Notes under the pieces: model-generated
What the model was told of the DNA's origin: nothing
Database searches by the model: none
What the model saw: the letters and a program-made list of their open reading frames with translations, nothing else
Made by a program: the position numbers and the translations under genes
In this document: positions 1 to 6,502 of the stretch, one piece after another
How the letters are laid out: every line of letters begins with the position of its first letter
How positions within the stretch are numbered: the first letter of the stretch is position 1
Assembly (NCBI GenBank): GCA_035448065.1
Contig: DAOTIG010000078.1
Span: 1-15,995 of the forward strand
DNA from: Phosphoribacter sp035448065
GTDB taxonomy: Bacteria; Actinomycetota; Actinomycetes; Actinomycetales; Dermatophilaceae
Length of the DNA stretch: 15,995 bases
Direction: 5' to 3'

Positions 1-639
1 GCGCAGGAAGCCCTCCGGCGGGATGACGACGCCGCCCTCGCCCTGGATCGGCTCAAGCAGCACGGCGACCGTCTCGTCGCTCACCGCAGCCCGCAGCGCC
101 TCGATGTCGCCATAGGGCACGGTGACGAATCCCGGTGTGAACGGCCCGTATCCGTCGCGGGCGACCTTGTCGGTCGAGAAGGACACGATGGTCGTCGTGC
201 GGCCGTGGAAGTTGCCGCCCATGACAACGATGGTGCCCCAGTCCTCGGCCAGCCCCTTGACCCGGTGACCCCAGCGGCGGGCCACCTTGATCGCCGTCTC
301 GACGGCCTCGGCGCCGGAGTTCATCGGCAGGATCATGTCCTTGCCGGTGAGCTCGGCCAGGTCGCGCGCGAACGGCCCGAGCTGGTCGGAGTGGAACGCC
401 CGCGAGGTGAGGGTCAGGGTCCGCAGCTGCCGCTCGGCGACGGCGACCAGCCGCGGGTGGGCGTGCCCGAAGTTCAGCGCCGAGTAGCCGGCCAGTGCGT
501 CGAAGTAGCGCCGCCCCTCGACATCGGTGACCCAGGCACCCTCGCCGGAGGCGATGACCACGTCCAGCGGACTGTAGTTGTGCGCGGCATACCGGTCCTC
601 GAGAGCGATGAAGTCGGACGTCGTCGTGGGGGTGCTCAT
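1..639 (-). CDS. rocD: Ornithine--oxo-acid aminotransferase, N-terminal part (cut by window edge)
   Basis: This is a PLP-dependent class III aminotransferase. The closest match is ornithine delta-aminotransferase, which moves the delta-amino group of ornithine to 2-oxoglutarate, giving glutamate semialdehyde for arginine/ornithine catabolism. The visible 213 residues contain the family N-terminus (RYAAHNYSPLDVVI, residues 17-30), the PLP-phosphate loop MNSGAEAVETAIK (106-118), the cofactor-stacking GGNFHGRTT (141-149) and LLEPIQGEGG (194-203). The catalytic lysine lies beyond the window. The ATG start gives the canonical MSTPTTTSDF start; a clear Shine-Dalgarno is lacking. It lies 125 nt downstream of the amidohydrolase and in the same direction, so it may be read from the same operon, although a hairpin sits between them. 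The exact omega-amino substrate is inferred; other class III enzymes (for example acetylornithine aminotransferase) are less likely given the LEPIQGEGGV context. Confidence 0.88.
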   Translation of the reverse strand, partial: MSTPTTTSDFIALEDRYAAHNYSPLDVVIASGEGAWVTDVEGRRYFDALAGYSALNFGHAHPRLVAVAERQLRTLTLTSRAFHSDQLGPFARDLAELTGKDMILPMNSGAEAVETAIKVARRWGHRVKGLAEDWGTIVVMGGNFHGRTTTIVSFSTDKVARDGYGPFTPGFVTVPYGDIEALRAAVSDETVAVLLEPIQGEGGVVIPPEGFLR

Positions 640-764
640 CGGCGGCTTTCGTCGGGGAGCCGCGGGTCACGGCTCGTGGGGCATGGGGGTGTGAGGCTCA
701 GTATGCCGCGTGCCTGGCCGTCGCTCGTGGCAGTCGGCTGGCGGCGCGACGCCAGGGGTCCAGG
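640..764. other. Intergenic spacer with two short hairpins
   Basis: This 125-nt gap separates the amidohydrolase stop from the rocD start. CTGGCG (738-743) pairs with CGCCAG (750-755) across a 6-nt loop, 9 nt past the stop, so it could act as a weak terminator or processing signal, but there is no T-run. GAGCCG (657-662) pairs with CGGCTC (670-675), just upstream of rocD. One GTATGCC motif is at 701. No promoter hexamers could be picked out with confidence. Confidence 0.35.
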
Positions 765-2450
765 TCAGCCGGACACCTTGCTTCCGGCCATCCAGGTCTG
801 GACGACCCGGGTCTGCGCGAGCTGCTCGGGCGGCACAGCGAAGATGTCACGATCGAGTACGACGAGACTCGCCTCCGCGCCCTCGGCGATCCGACCCAGA
901 CCCGGCAGCCGCATGCAGGTCGCGGCGCGCGACGTGTAGAGCTCGAGCGCCTGCGCGACCGAGACCGCCTCGGACTGGCCGATGTCCGCCCCGGTGTGCG
1001 ATCGGCGCTCGACCGCGGCCTGCACCGAGACGAAGACGTCGTCGGCCGCCTCCCACGCGGTCGCCGGGCTGTCCGACGAGAGCGCCGTCGCCCGGAGCCC
1101 CTCGTGGAACGAGCGGATCGGATAGGCGATGGCGAACTGGGCCGGCGACAGGTTGCTCTCGTAGGAGCCGTATTCGGCGAAGAGGAAGATCGTGTGACTC
1201 ACGACCGCGAAGCGCATTCGAGCCGCCCCGACCCGCGCGATCCGCTCCGGGGAGAAGAGCGTCGCGTGCTCGAGCCGCACCGACGGGACGTCGTCGAGCC
1301 ACGGATCCTCGTCGGCGAAGGTGTCGATGACCGCGTCGAGCGCCGCGTCGCCCATCGCATGCACCGCGACCTGCACCCCGTTGGACCGGGCCCAGGCTCC
1401 CGCGGCCCGCAGCTCCTCGACGGTCGTCGTCGGTATGCCGTGGTCGCAGCTGTCGGGGTAGGGGTCGTGGGTCCACGCCGTCCGGTTGCTGTAGGCACCG
1501 TCCATGAGCAGCTTGCAGCCGGCGATGTGGATGCGCCCGGTGCGGTCGTCGTCGGTGAGGGTCGGCGGGTCGGCCTTGATGTGCTCCCAGCCGAGGTAGA
1601 GGCCGACCTGCGGGAAGGGGCCGAGCCGGGCCGCCGCCCGGAAGGTCCGGAGCGGATCGGGGACCATCGTCGCGAAGAGGTCTCCCAGGCCGACCAGTCC
1701 GCGTTCCGCGAAGTGCCTTGCCAGCCGGGCGATCCGGGTCACGCGCTCCTTCTCGTCGGGCACCGGGATGAGCCCGTGCACCCGCTCGACCGCGGCGACC
1801 TCGATGAGCCGGCCGTCCTGCATACCGGAGGCATCGCGACCGTATGCCGCGCCCGGCGGGTCCGGCGTCTCCGCCGTGATCCCGGCCAGCTCGAGGGCGA
1901 CGGTGTTGCACACCGCCGTGTGCCCGTCGCAGCGGCGGGCGAACACCGGGCGGGTCGCCGACACCCGGTCCAGGTCGTGCCGCGTCGGCTGCCGACCCTC
2001 CGGATAGCCCGACTCGTCGAAGCCGTAGCCTGCAATCCACATGCTCGAGCGACCCGGCGAGCGGCGCGGGCTGGACTGACGAGTCGAGTGAGGAGCGAGC
2101 GAGCGAGGAGGGAAGTCCGCGTCCACAGCGAGCCGGTTCGGTCGCTCGGGCAATGAGCCCGCGCCGCTCGAGCGAAGCCTGGCGACGAGGCTCTCGATCG
2201 AGTCGACCTCGGGGGGCAGCAGGCTCACCGCGTCGACGAGCTCGGACATGAAGGCCGGGTGGGTGTGCACGTCGAGCAGGCCCGGCAGCACCGTCGCGCC
2301 GGCCAGGTCGACGACATCCTCACCCGGATCGGGCGGCGGCTGGGTGCCGTCGAGGCAGACCTGGTCGATCCGGTCGCCGACGAAGCGCACGGCGAGCGGT
2401 TGCGGCCGGTCGCCCTCGCCGGTGAACACCCGACCTCCGATGAACCACAT
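765..2450 (-). CDS. YtcJ-type metal-dependent amidohydrolase with 41-codon in-frame insertion
   Basis: This is a predicted cytoplasmic amidohydrolase of the Amidohydrolase_3/YtcJ group, which hydrolyses amide or imide bonds in a TIM barrel with one or two metal ions. Visible elements in its 561 residues: N-terminal beta domain 1-55, metal-binding HTH (H62, H64) in LLDVHTHPAF, GYGFDESGYPEG (141-152), the candidate bridging lysine K313 in GCKLLMDGAYSNRTA, H364 (AVHAMGDAA), H395 (LEHATLF) and the catalytic aspartate D460 (SSDSPA). The ATG at 2450 was chosen because the protein then opens with the family strand MWFIGGRVFTG; an in-frame extension 50 codons upstream would overlap the MFS gene. Only 1 nt separates it from the MFS stop, so translation is probably coupled. 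Residues 96-136 are a low-complexity Arg/Ser/Pro-rich stretch foreign to the family, encoded by the repeat-bounded insertion at 2043-2175. The substrate is unknown. The enzyme may be active because the insertion lies in a loop before the barrel core. Confidence 0.85.
   Translation of the reverse strand: MWFIGGRVFTGEGDRPQPLAVRFVGDRIDQVCLDGTQPPPDPGEDVVDLAGATVLPGLLDVHTHPAFMSELVDAVSLLPPEVDSIESLVARLRSSGAGSLPERPNRLAVDADFPPRSLAPHSTRQSSPRRSPGRSSMWIAGYGFDESGYPEGRQPTRHDLDRVSATRPVFARRCDGHTAVCNTVALELAGITAETPDPPGAAYGRDASGMQDGRLIEVAAVERVHGLIPVPDEKERVTRIARLARHFAERGLVGLGDLFATMVPDPLRTFRAAARLGPFPQVGLYLGWEHIKADPPTLTDDDRTGRIHIAGCKLLMDGAYSNRTAWTHDPYPDSCDHGIPTTTVEELRAAGAWARSNGVQVAVHAMGDAALDAVIDTFADEDPWLDDVPSVRLEHATLFSPERIARVGAARMRFAVVSHTIFLFAEYGSYESNLSPAQFAIAYPIRSFHEGLRATALSSDSPATAWEAADDVFVSVQAAVERRSHTGADIGQSEAVSVAQALELYTSRAATCMRLPGLGRIAEGAEASLVVLDRDIFAVPPEQLAQTRVVQTWMAGSKVSG
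2043..2175. mobile_element. Small repeat-bounded insertion (MITE/REP-like) inside the amidohydrolase gene
   Basis: GCTCGAGCGA occurs as a 10-bp direct repeat at 2043-2052 and 2166-2175. Between and partly over these, CGAGCGGCGCGGGCT (2058-2072) is a perfect 15-bp inverted repeat of AGCCCGCGCCGCTCG (2156-2170). One repeat plus the interior is 123 bp, exactly 41 codons, so the reading frame is kept. Precise removal would join LVARLRSS directly to MWIAGYGF, restoring family-like sequence. The interior carries a GAGC-rich stretch (around 2092-2110). There is no coding capacity for a transposase. A non-autonomous mobile element or an intergenic-type repeat that landed in a gene is the best reading. 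The exact ends are ambiguous because the direct and inverted repeats overlap. Confidence 0.6.
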
Positions 2451-2451
2451 G

Positions 2452-3795
2452 TCAGTGCCGCACCTCAGCAGGGGCGACCGGGTCTGCGCCGACCGGCTGG
2501 TCCGTCGGCTCCCAGTGCGGCTTGAGTCGCACCGTGACGAGGTAGAGAACGAAGCCGACGAGCCCCATGACCAGCCAGGCCCAGACCAGGCTCTGCGCAT
2601 TGGCCAGGCCGGAGGTCTCCTTGCTGCTGCCGTAGAAGAAGCCGCCGAAGATCGGGGCGATCGCCGCGCCGAGCAGGGCGAAGGTCGACACCCAGCCGTA
2701 GACGGCGGCGTAGTCCCGGTCGCCGAAGAGCTTGCCGGCGAGGTAGGCCGGGGTGATGGTCACCATCGTCGCGCCGAAGCCGTGCAGCAGGTTGAACATG
2801 ACCGCGCTGACCATGGAGTCCGGCTTGAGCATGAAGAAGAACTGCGCGGCATTCGCGAGCGAGATCAGCGCGATGGCGAGGATGAGCGACAGCCGGTCGT
2901 AGAGCCAGCCCGCGAGGAACTTCGCGCCCATGACGAACAGCCCGACCGAGCCGAGGATGAAGCCGACGATCGCGGTCGGCGACTGCAGCGAGCCGAGGAT
3001 GGGGGCGAAGTTGGAGATCATCCCGTTGACCGAGATGCCGCTGAAGATGAGCGCGGCGCCGAGCGCCCAGAAGGCCGGGCTGCGCAGCACCTGACCCTGG
3101 GTCAGGCCGGGGCGGACCGTCGTGCCCGCTGCCGCCTGGGCAGCGAGCAGTTCCTCGTGCCCGAGCGGCAGCAGGCCCTTGTCCTCGGGTCGGGTGCGCA
3201 GCACGAGCAGCGACAGCGGCAGCAGCAGCACGATCTGCACCGCACCGAGCGCGAGGTAGGTGCCGCGCCAGCCGAGGCTGGGCAGCAGCGCGTTGAGGAT
3301 GAGCGGCACGAAGATGACCCCGCCCAGACCGGAGCCGGCGGTCGCCAGGCCGAGGGCGAGCCCGCGGTGCCGATAGAACCAGTTGGTCACCATCGCCGAG
3401 ATGGGCAGGGTCGTCGCGAAGGTGATCGCGATGCCCTGGACGCCGGCCATGAGGTAGAGCCAGATGACGTTGCTCGTCATCGACAGGCCGAGGTTCGCCA
3501 GTGCGGCGAGCACGACGCCGACCGACACGATCCACCGGGCGTCGAACCGGCGCAGCAGGTTGCCGACGATCGGCGAGAAGGGAATCGCGATCGACGTGAT
3601 GACGGTGTAGGCGATGGTGAACATCGCGATGGTGATGCTCGGGATGTCGCCGATGACCGGCTTGATGAACAGCGAGAAGGCGTTGACGATCGTGCCGAAG
3701 ATCGTCGCCATGAGCAGCACGCTCACGAGCACGATCCACCAGCCGTAGAAGATGCCGGATTGCTTCGCAGCGGGTGGGAGAGCCTGAGTGGTCAT
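2452..3795 (-). CDS. MFS transporter, oxalate/formate antiporter (OFA)-like
   Basis: This is a 447-residue major facilitator superfamily permease in the inner membrane with about 12 predicted helices. The first helix starts in GIFYGWWIVLVSVLLM (residues 14-29), a signature start for the OFA/monocarboxylate-type MFS group. The cytoplasmic central loop is charged (LRTRPEDKGLLPLGHEE), GWRGTYLALG sits before it, and the C-terminal tail is hydrophilic. The first half is well preserved, including RFDARWIVSVG after helix 2-3. The start is the ATG at 3795, preceded by GAAAGG; a TTG three codons upstream lies too close to that Shine-Dalgarno. The gene is 15 nt after the M20 gene and 1 nt before the amidohydrolase, so it most likely imports the compound that both hydrolases process. 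OFA relatives carry organic anions, so a carboxylate-bearing substrate is plausible, but that is inference. Confidence 0.87.
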   Translation of the reverse strand: MTTQALPPAAKQSGIFYGWWIVLVSVLLMATIFGTIVNAFSLFIKPVIGDIPSITIAMFTIAYTVITSIAIPFSPIVGNLLRRFDARWIVSVGVVLAALANLGLSMTSNVIWLYLMAGVQGIAITFATTLPISAMVTNWFYRHRGLALGLATAGSGLGGVIFVPLILNALLPSLGWRGTYLALGAVQIVLLLPLSLLVLRTRPEDKGLLPLGHEELLAAQAAAGTTVRPGLTQGQVLRSPAFWALGAALIFSGISVNGMISNFAPILGSLQSPTAIVGFILGSVGLFVMGAKFLAGWLYDRLSLILAIALISLANAAQFFFMLKPDSMVSAVMFNLLHGFGATMVTITPAYLAGKLFGDRDYAAVYGWVSTFALLGAAIAPIFGGFFYGSSKETSGLANAQSLVWAWLVMGLVGFVLYLVTVRLKPHWEPTDQPVGADPVAPAEVRH

Positions 3796-3810
3796 GTGTG
3801 GCAACGCCTT

Positions 3811-5052
3811 TCAGTGAGAGGCCGGGAGGCGGTCGGCGGCGAGGCGGGCGAGCCGGCGGGTGGCCAGCTCGGCATACAGGGCAGTGCCGAGCGGGAGCAC
3901 GGCGTCGTCGTACTGTGCGTAGGAGGAGTGGTTGAACGGCGCGGTGGCGGGGTCGATGCCGGCCGGCACCGCGCCGAGTCCGATGAAGGAGCCCGGGACC
4001 TGGGCGAGGACCCGCGAGAAGTCCTCGGACCCGGCGAACGGGTGCTCCATGTGGGTGAAGCGCTCGCGGCCGAAGAGGTCGGCGACGGTGTCGGCGACGA
4101 AGTCGGTCTCGGCCGGGGTCGTCAGCGTGACGGGGTAGCCGTCGATGTGGGTGACCTCGGCGGTCATCCCGTAGGCGCCGGCGATGCCGCGGGCCAGCCG
4201 CTCGGCGTCGCTGCGGAACTGCGCCTTCGCCTCGTGCGACCAGCTGCGCACGCTGGCCTTGAGCTCGGCGAACTCGGGGATGACGTTGGGTGCCTCGCCG
4301 GCGTGGATGCTGCCGACGTTGACGACGATCGGGTCGAAGATCGAGAAGCGCCGGGTCACGAGGGTCTGCAGTGCGCCGACGAGCTCGCACGCCACCGGCA
4401 CCGGGTCGAGCGCGGTGTGCGGGGTCGAGCCGTGTCCGCCCTTGCCCCGGATCGTCACGAGGAAGCCGTCGGCCGCCGCGAGCATCGCCCCGCGTCGCGA
4501 GACGAACTGGCCCTGCGGCACGAGCGCGCTGAAGACGTGCATCCCGTATGCCGCGTCGACGCGCCTCCCAGCCGCGTCGAGGACGCCTTCCTCGACCATC
4601 ACCGCAGCGCCGTCGTGCATCTCCTCGCCGGGCTGGAACATGAGGACGACATCGCCCTGCAGGTCTGCCTGGCGCTCGGCGAGCAGGGCGGCTGCGGTCG
4701 CGAGCATCGAGGTGTGCAGGTCGTGGCCGCAGGCGTGCATCGCGCCCGGGACCTTCGAGGCATACCAGAGCCCGGTCTCCTCCGGCACCGGCAGGCCGTC
4801 CATGTCGGCGCGCAGCAGGACGACGGGTGCGTCGGTGCTCGGCCGGTCGGGGTGGGTGCCGCGCAGCACCGCGGTGATCGAGCTCGTGCGCTGCCCGAGG
4901 GTGATCTCGAGCGGCAGGGTGTCCAGCGCGTCGAGCACCCGCTGCTGCGTCCGAGGCAGCTGCAGGCCGATCTCCGGGTCCTGGTGCAGAGCGTGGCGCA
5001 GGGTGACGAGATCGTCGCGCCGGTCGTTCGCCAGATCGAGATAGGTCGCCAT
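3811..5052 (-). CDS. M20D family amidohydrolase/peptidase (hippurate / IAA-amino acid hydrolase-like)
   Basis: This is a 413-residue cytoplasmic binuclear zinc/manganese enzyme of the M20D group, which removes acyl groups from N-acyl amino acids or hydrolyses short peptides. Visible motifs: RHALHQDPEIG (residues 19-29), LLRADMDGLPVPEETG (79-94), the metal site MHACGHDLHT (105-114; C108, H110), FQPGEE (139-144; catalytic/metal Glu pair), AYGMHV (168-173; H172), the dimerisation-domain GKGGHGSTPHTALDP (203-217), GEAPNVIPEFAE (252-263), GSEDFS (341-346) and NHSSYAQYDDAVLPLG (374-389). The start is set at the ATG at 5052 because MATYLDLANDRRDDL begins like other members and further upstream the frame is Arg-rich and noncoding in character. 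It is the first gene of the operon with the MFS transporter and amidohydrolase, divergent from the Lrp-type regulator. The substrate could be N-acyl or N-carbamoyl amino acids; the transaminase farther downstream fits that. Confidence 0.9.
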   Translation of the reverse strand: MATYLDLANDRRDDLVTLRHALHQDPEIGLQLPRTQQRVLDALDTLPLEITLGQRTSSITAVLRGTHPDRPSTDAPVVLLRADMDGLPVPEETGLWYASKVPGAMHACGHDLHTSMLATAAALLAERQADLQGDVVLMFQPGEEMHDGAAVMVEEGVLDAAGRRVDAAYGMHVFSALVPQGQFVSRRGAMLAAADGFLVTIRGKGGHGSTPHTALDPVPVACELVGALQTLVTRRFSIFDPIVVNVGSIHAGEAPNVIPEFAELKASVRSWSHEAKAQFRSDAERLARGIAGAYGMTAEVTHIDGYPVTLTTPAETDFVADTVADLFGRERFTHMEHPFAGSEDFSRVLAQVPGSFIGLGAVPAGIDPATAPFNHSSYAQYDDAVLPLGTALYAELATRRLARLAADRLPASH

Positions 5053-5145
5053 GACGGAACTGTCGTGAGCCGGCCGCCGGACCCGCCTCCCGCGCATCCG
5101 CAGGGTTTCGTCCACCCCGGGGTCGCTCCGGAGAGGATCGGTGCA
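5053..5145. promoter_or_regulatory. Divergent control region between hydrolase operon and Lrp-type regulator
   Basis: This 93-nt gap holds the upstream regions of two divergent transcription units. ACCCCGGGGT (5114-5123) is a perfect 10-bp palindrome and could be part of a regulator site. GGAGAGG (5130-5136) is the Shine-Dalgarno of the regulator gene, 9 nt before its GTG. No convincing -35/-10 pair is visible on either strand. The claim that the Lrp-type protein binds here is inferred only from gene arrangement. Confidence 0.35.
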
Positions 5146-6182
5146 GTGGCGCAGCTGCCACTCGACGAGGTCGACCTGCAGCTCGTCCACGCGCTGCAGG
5201 TGCACCCGCGTGCCTCGTGGGCCGATGTCGGCCGGGTGCTCGACCTCGCGCCGACGACAGCCGCCGCCCGGTGGCGCCGGCTCGAGCAGGCCGGGGTCGC
5301 GTGGATCGCGGTGCACCCCAACCCGGTGTCGCGCGACTACGTCACCGCCATCGTCGAGCTCACCTGTATTCCGCGCAAGCGCGCCGCGCTCGCCGAGCGC
5401 CTCGTCCTCGACGGCCGGATCGTGTCGGTGGAGGAGTCGTCACGGGGGAGCGATCTCGTGCTCACCGTCATGGTCGCCACGCTCGACGAGCTCACCGGGC
5501 TGGTCCTCGTCGAGCTGTCCGAGGCCCCCGGGGTGCAGACGGTGCGCTCGTCGGTCGTCGTGCATGCCCATCACACCGGCGGCGACTGGCGGGCCGGGGC
5601 GCTGGACGGCGATCAGGTGGCGGCCCTGCGCCGGGCCCGGGATCAGGGGCTCGAGGAGCATGCGGCCGCGCGGGAGCGGGTCCCCGAGGGTGCCTGGTCG
5701 ATCGTTGCGGCGCTCGCGTCGGCACCTCGGCTCTCGGTGGCCGAGCTGGCCAGGTCACTCGACCGCAACCCCGCCACCGTGCGCCGCCACCTCGGCGCGG
5801 TGCTGTCCGGCGAGCGGCTGGCCTTCCGTTGCGACGTCGCGCACGACATCGTCGGGCTGCCGGTCACCGCGACCTACATCGTCCGCGTCCCGCAGGCCGA
5901 GCTGCCGCGCGTGGTGGCGGCGCTGCGGCATACCCCGGAGCTGCGGATGTGTCTGCAGGTGACCGGCGAGGCCAACCTCATCTTCTCGGTGCTCGGCCGG
6001 TCGGTGGCGGCGGTCGGCGCCTTCGGTGACGCGCTCGGCAGGCGGCTGCCGCAGGTGCAGGTGCTCGAGTCGCTGCTCATCCTGCGCGCGGTCAAGGGAT
6101 GGGGTGGCTCATCGGGCCGGACGGTCGGCGCACCGGCCAGCTCGTCGTGCCCGAGGTCCTGCGCAGCACCTTCGGCGGCTGA
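5146..6182 (+). CDS. Double-domain Lrp/AsnC-family transcriptional regulator, with apparent 1-base frameshift near the 3' end
   Basis: This encodes a DNA-binding regulator made of two fused Lrp/AsnC units. Residues about 5-50 (LDEVDLQLVHALQVHPRAS, then DVGRVLDLAPTTAAARWRRL) and 185-230 (SVAELARSLDRNPATVRRHL) are helix-turn-helix domains. Each is followed by a RAM ligand-binding domain (about 65-150 and 240-315). The GTG start follows GGAGAGG by 9 nt. After codon 317 (lysine at 6094-6096) the original frame runs into the tandem-repeat region and stays open to about 6552, overlapping the glcF gene. The frame offset by one base gives a well-behaved C-terminus (MGWLIGPDGRRTGQLVVPE) ending in TGA at 6180-6182. 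One base therefore seems to be missing between 6097 and 6099. This could be a sequencing error, a real mutation or, least likely, programmed frameshifting. The divergent hydrolase/transporter operon is its probable target, with an amino-acid-like ligand. Confidence 0.82.
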
Positions 6183-6502
6183 GGCTTGCCCCGGCCCGCC
6201 CGCAGCCAGCGGGGCCACCTGCAGAGCGGGCATATGCCCCCTAGGGCGGGCATATGCCCGTGCCGAGTCCGGGTGCCTCCCCGCGGCCCTCCCCGCCTCC
6301 ACCTGCAGCGCGGGTAAATGCCCGCTGTGGCGGGCATCTGCCGGTGCCGAGACCGGGGGCTTCCCCGTGCTTCCCCGCGCCTCCATCTGCAGATCGGGGA
6401 GATGCCCGCTGGGGCGGGCAAATGCCCGTGCCGGGTGTAGGTCCGCGCTCGGGACTGGGTCCGCCCCCGCCCGCCGCGCCTGGGTCCGGCGCGGCTGCGC
6501 GG
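6183..6502. other. Convergent intergenic region between the Lrp-type regulator and glcF
   Basis: These 320 nt separate the probable stop of the regulator from the glcF stop. No credible gene is present. The ORFs that cross it on both strands encode Cys/Arg/Pro-rich low-complexity repeats, only because the 84-bp DNA repeat is a multiple of three. The content is the tandem repeat array at 6215-6432, followed by a C/G-rich stretch (6433-6502) that looks like a degenerate tail of the third unit. Confidence 0.6.
6215..6432. repeat. 84-bp tandem repeat array (about 2.6 units) with palindromic cores
   Basis: Units begin at 6215, 6299 and 6383 with CCACCTGCAG or CCATCTGCAG, exactly 84 bp apart. The first two are full length; the third matches for about its first 50 bp. 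Each core has the form CGGGYANATGCCC, a few bases, then GGCGGGCANATGCCCG. In unit 1 both halves are perfect palindromes (GGGCATATGCCC at 6228-6239 and CGGGCATATGCCCG at 6247-6260). In unit 2 ATGCCCGC (6318-6325) pairs with GCGGGCAT (6330-6337) over a TGTG loop. The place between two convergent genes suits bidirectional transcription termination; tandem protein-binding sites are an alternative. Confidence 0.8.

Noticed and set aside
657..675. GAGCCG/CGGCTC hairpin as an intrinsic terminator
   Set aside because: The stem is short, there is no T-run on either strand, and such stems are frequent by chance at this GC content; it is only noted within the spacer.
3796..3804. TTG start three codons upstream for the MFS gene
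   Set aside because: It lies only 2 nt from the GAAAGG Shine-Dalgarno; the ATG at 3795 has workable spacing.
2465..5161. An 898-codon minus-strand ORF
   Set aside because: It is an Arg/Ala/Pro-rich off-frame shadow of the M20 and MFS genes, both of which have complete family motifs in the other frame.
6092..6421. A minus-strand ORF with Cys-containing repeats in the convergent region
   Set aside because: The peptide repeat only mirrors the 84-bp DNA repeat, there is no ribosome site, and equivalent open frames exist on the opposite strand.
6215..6432. Tandem repeats as a CRISPR array
   Set aside because: Units are contiguous 84-bp copies without unique spacers, and no cas genes are nearby.
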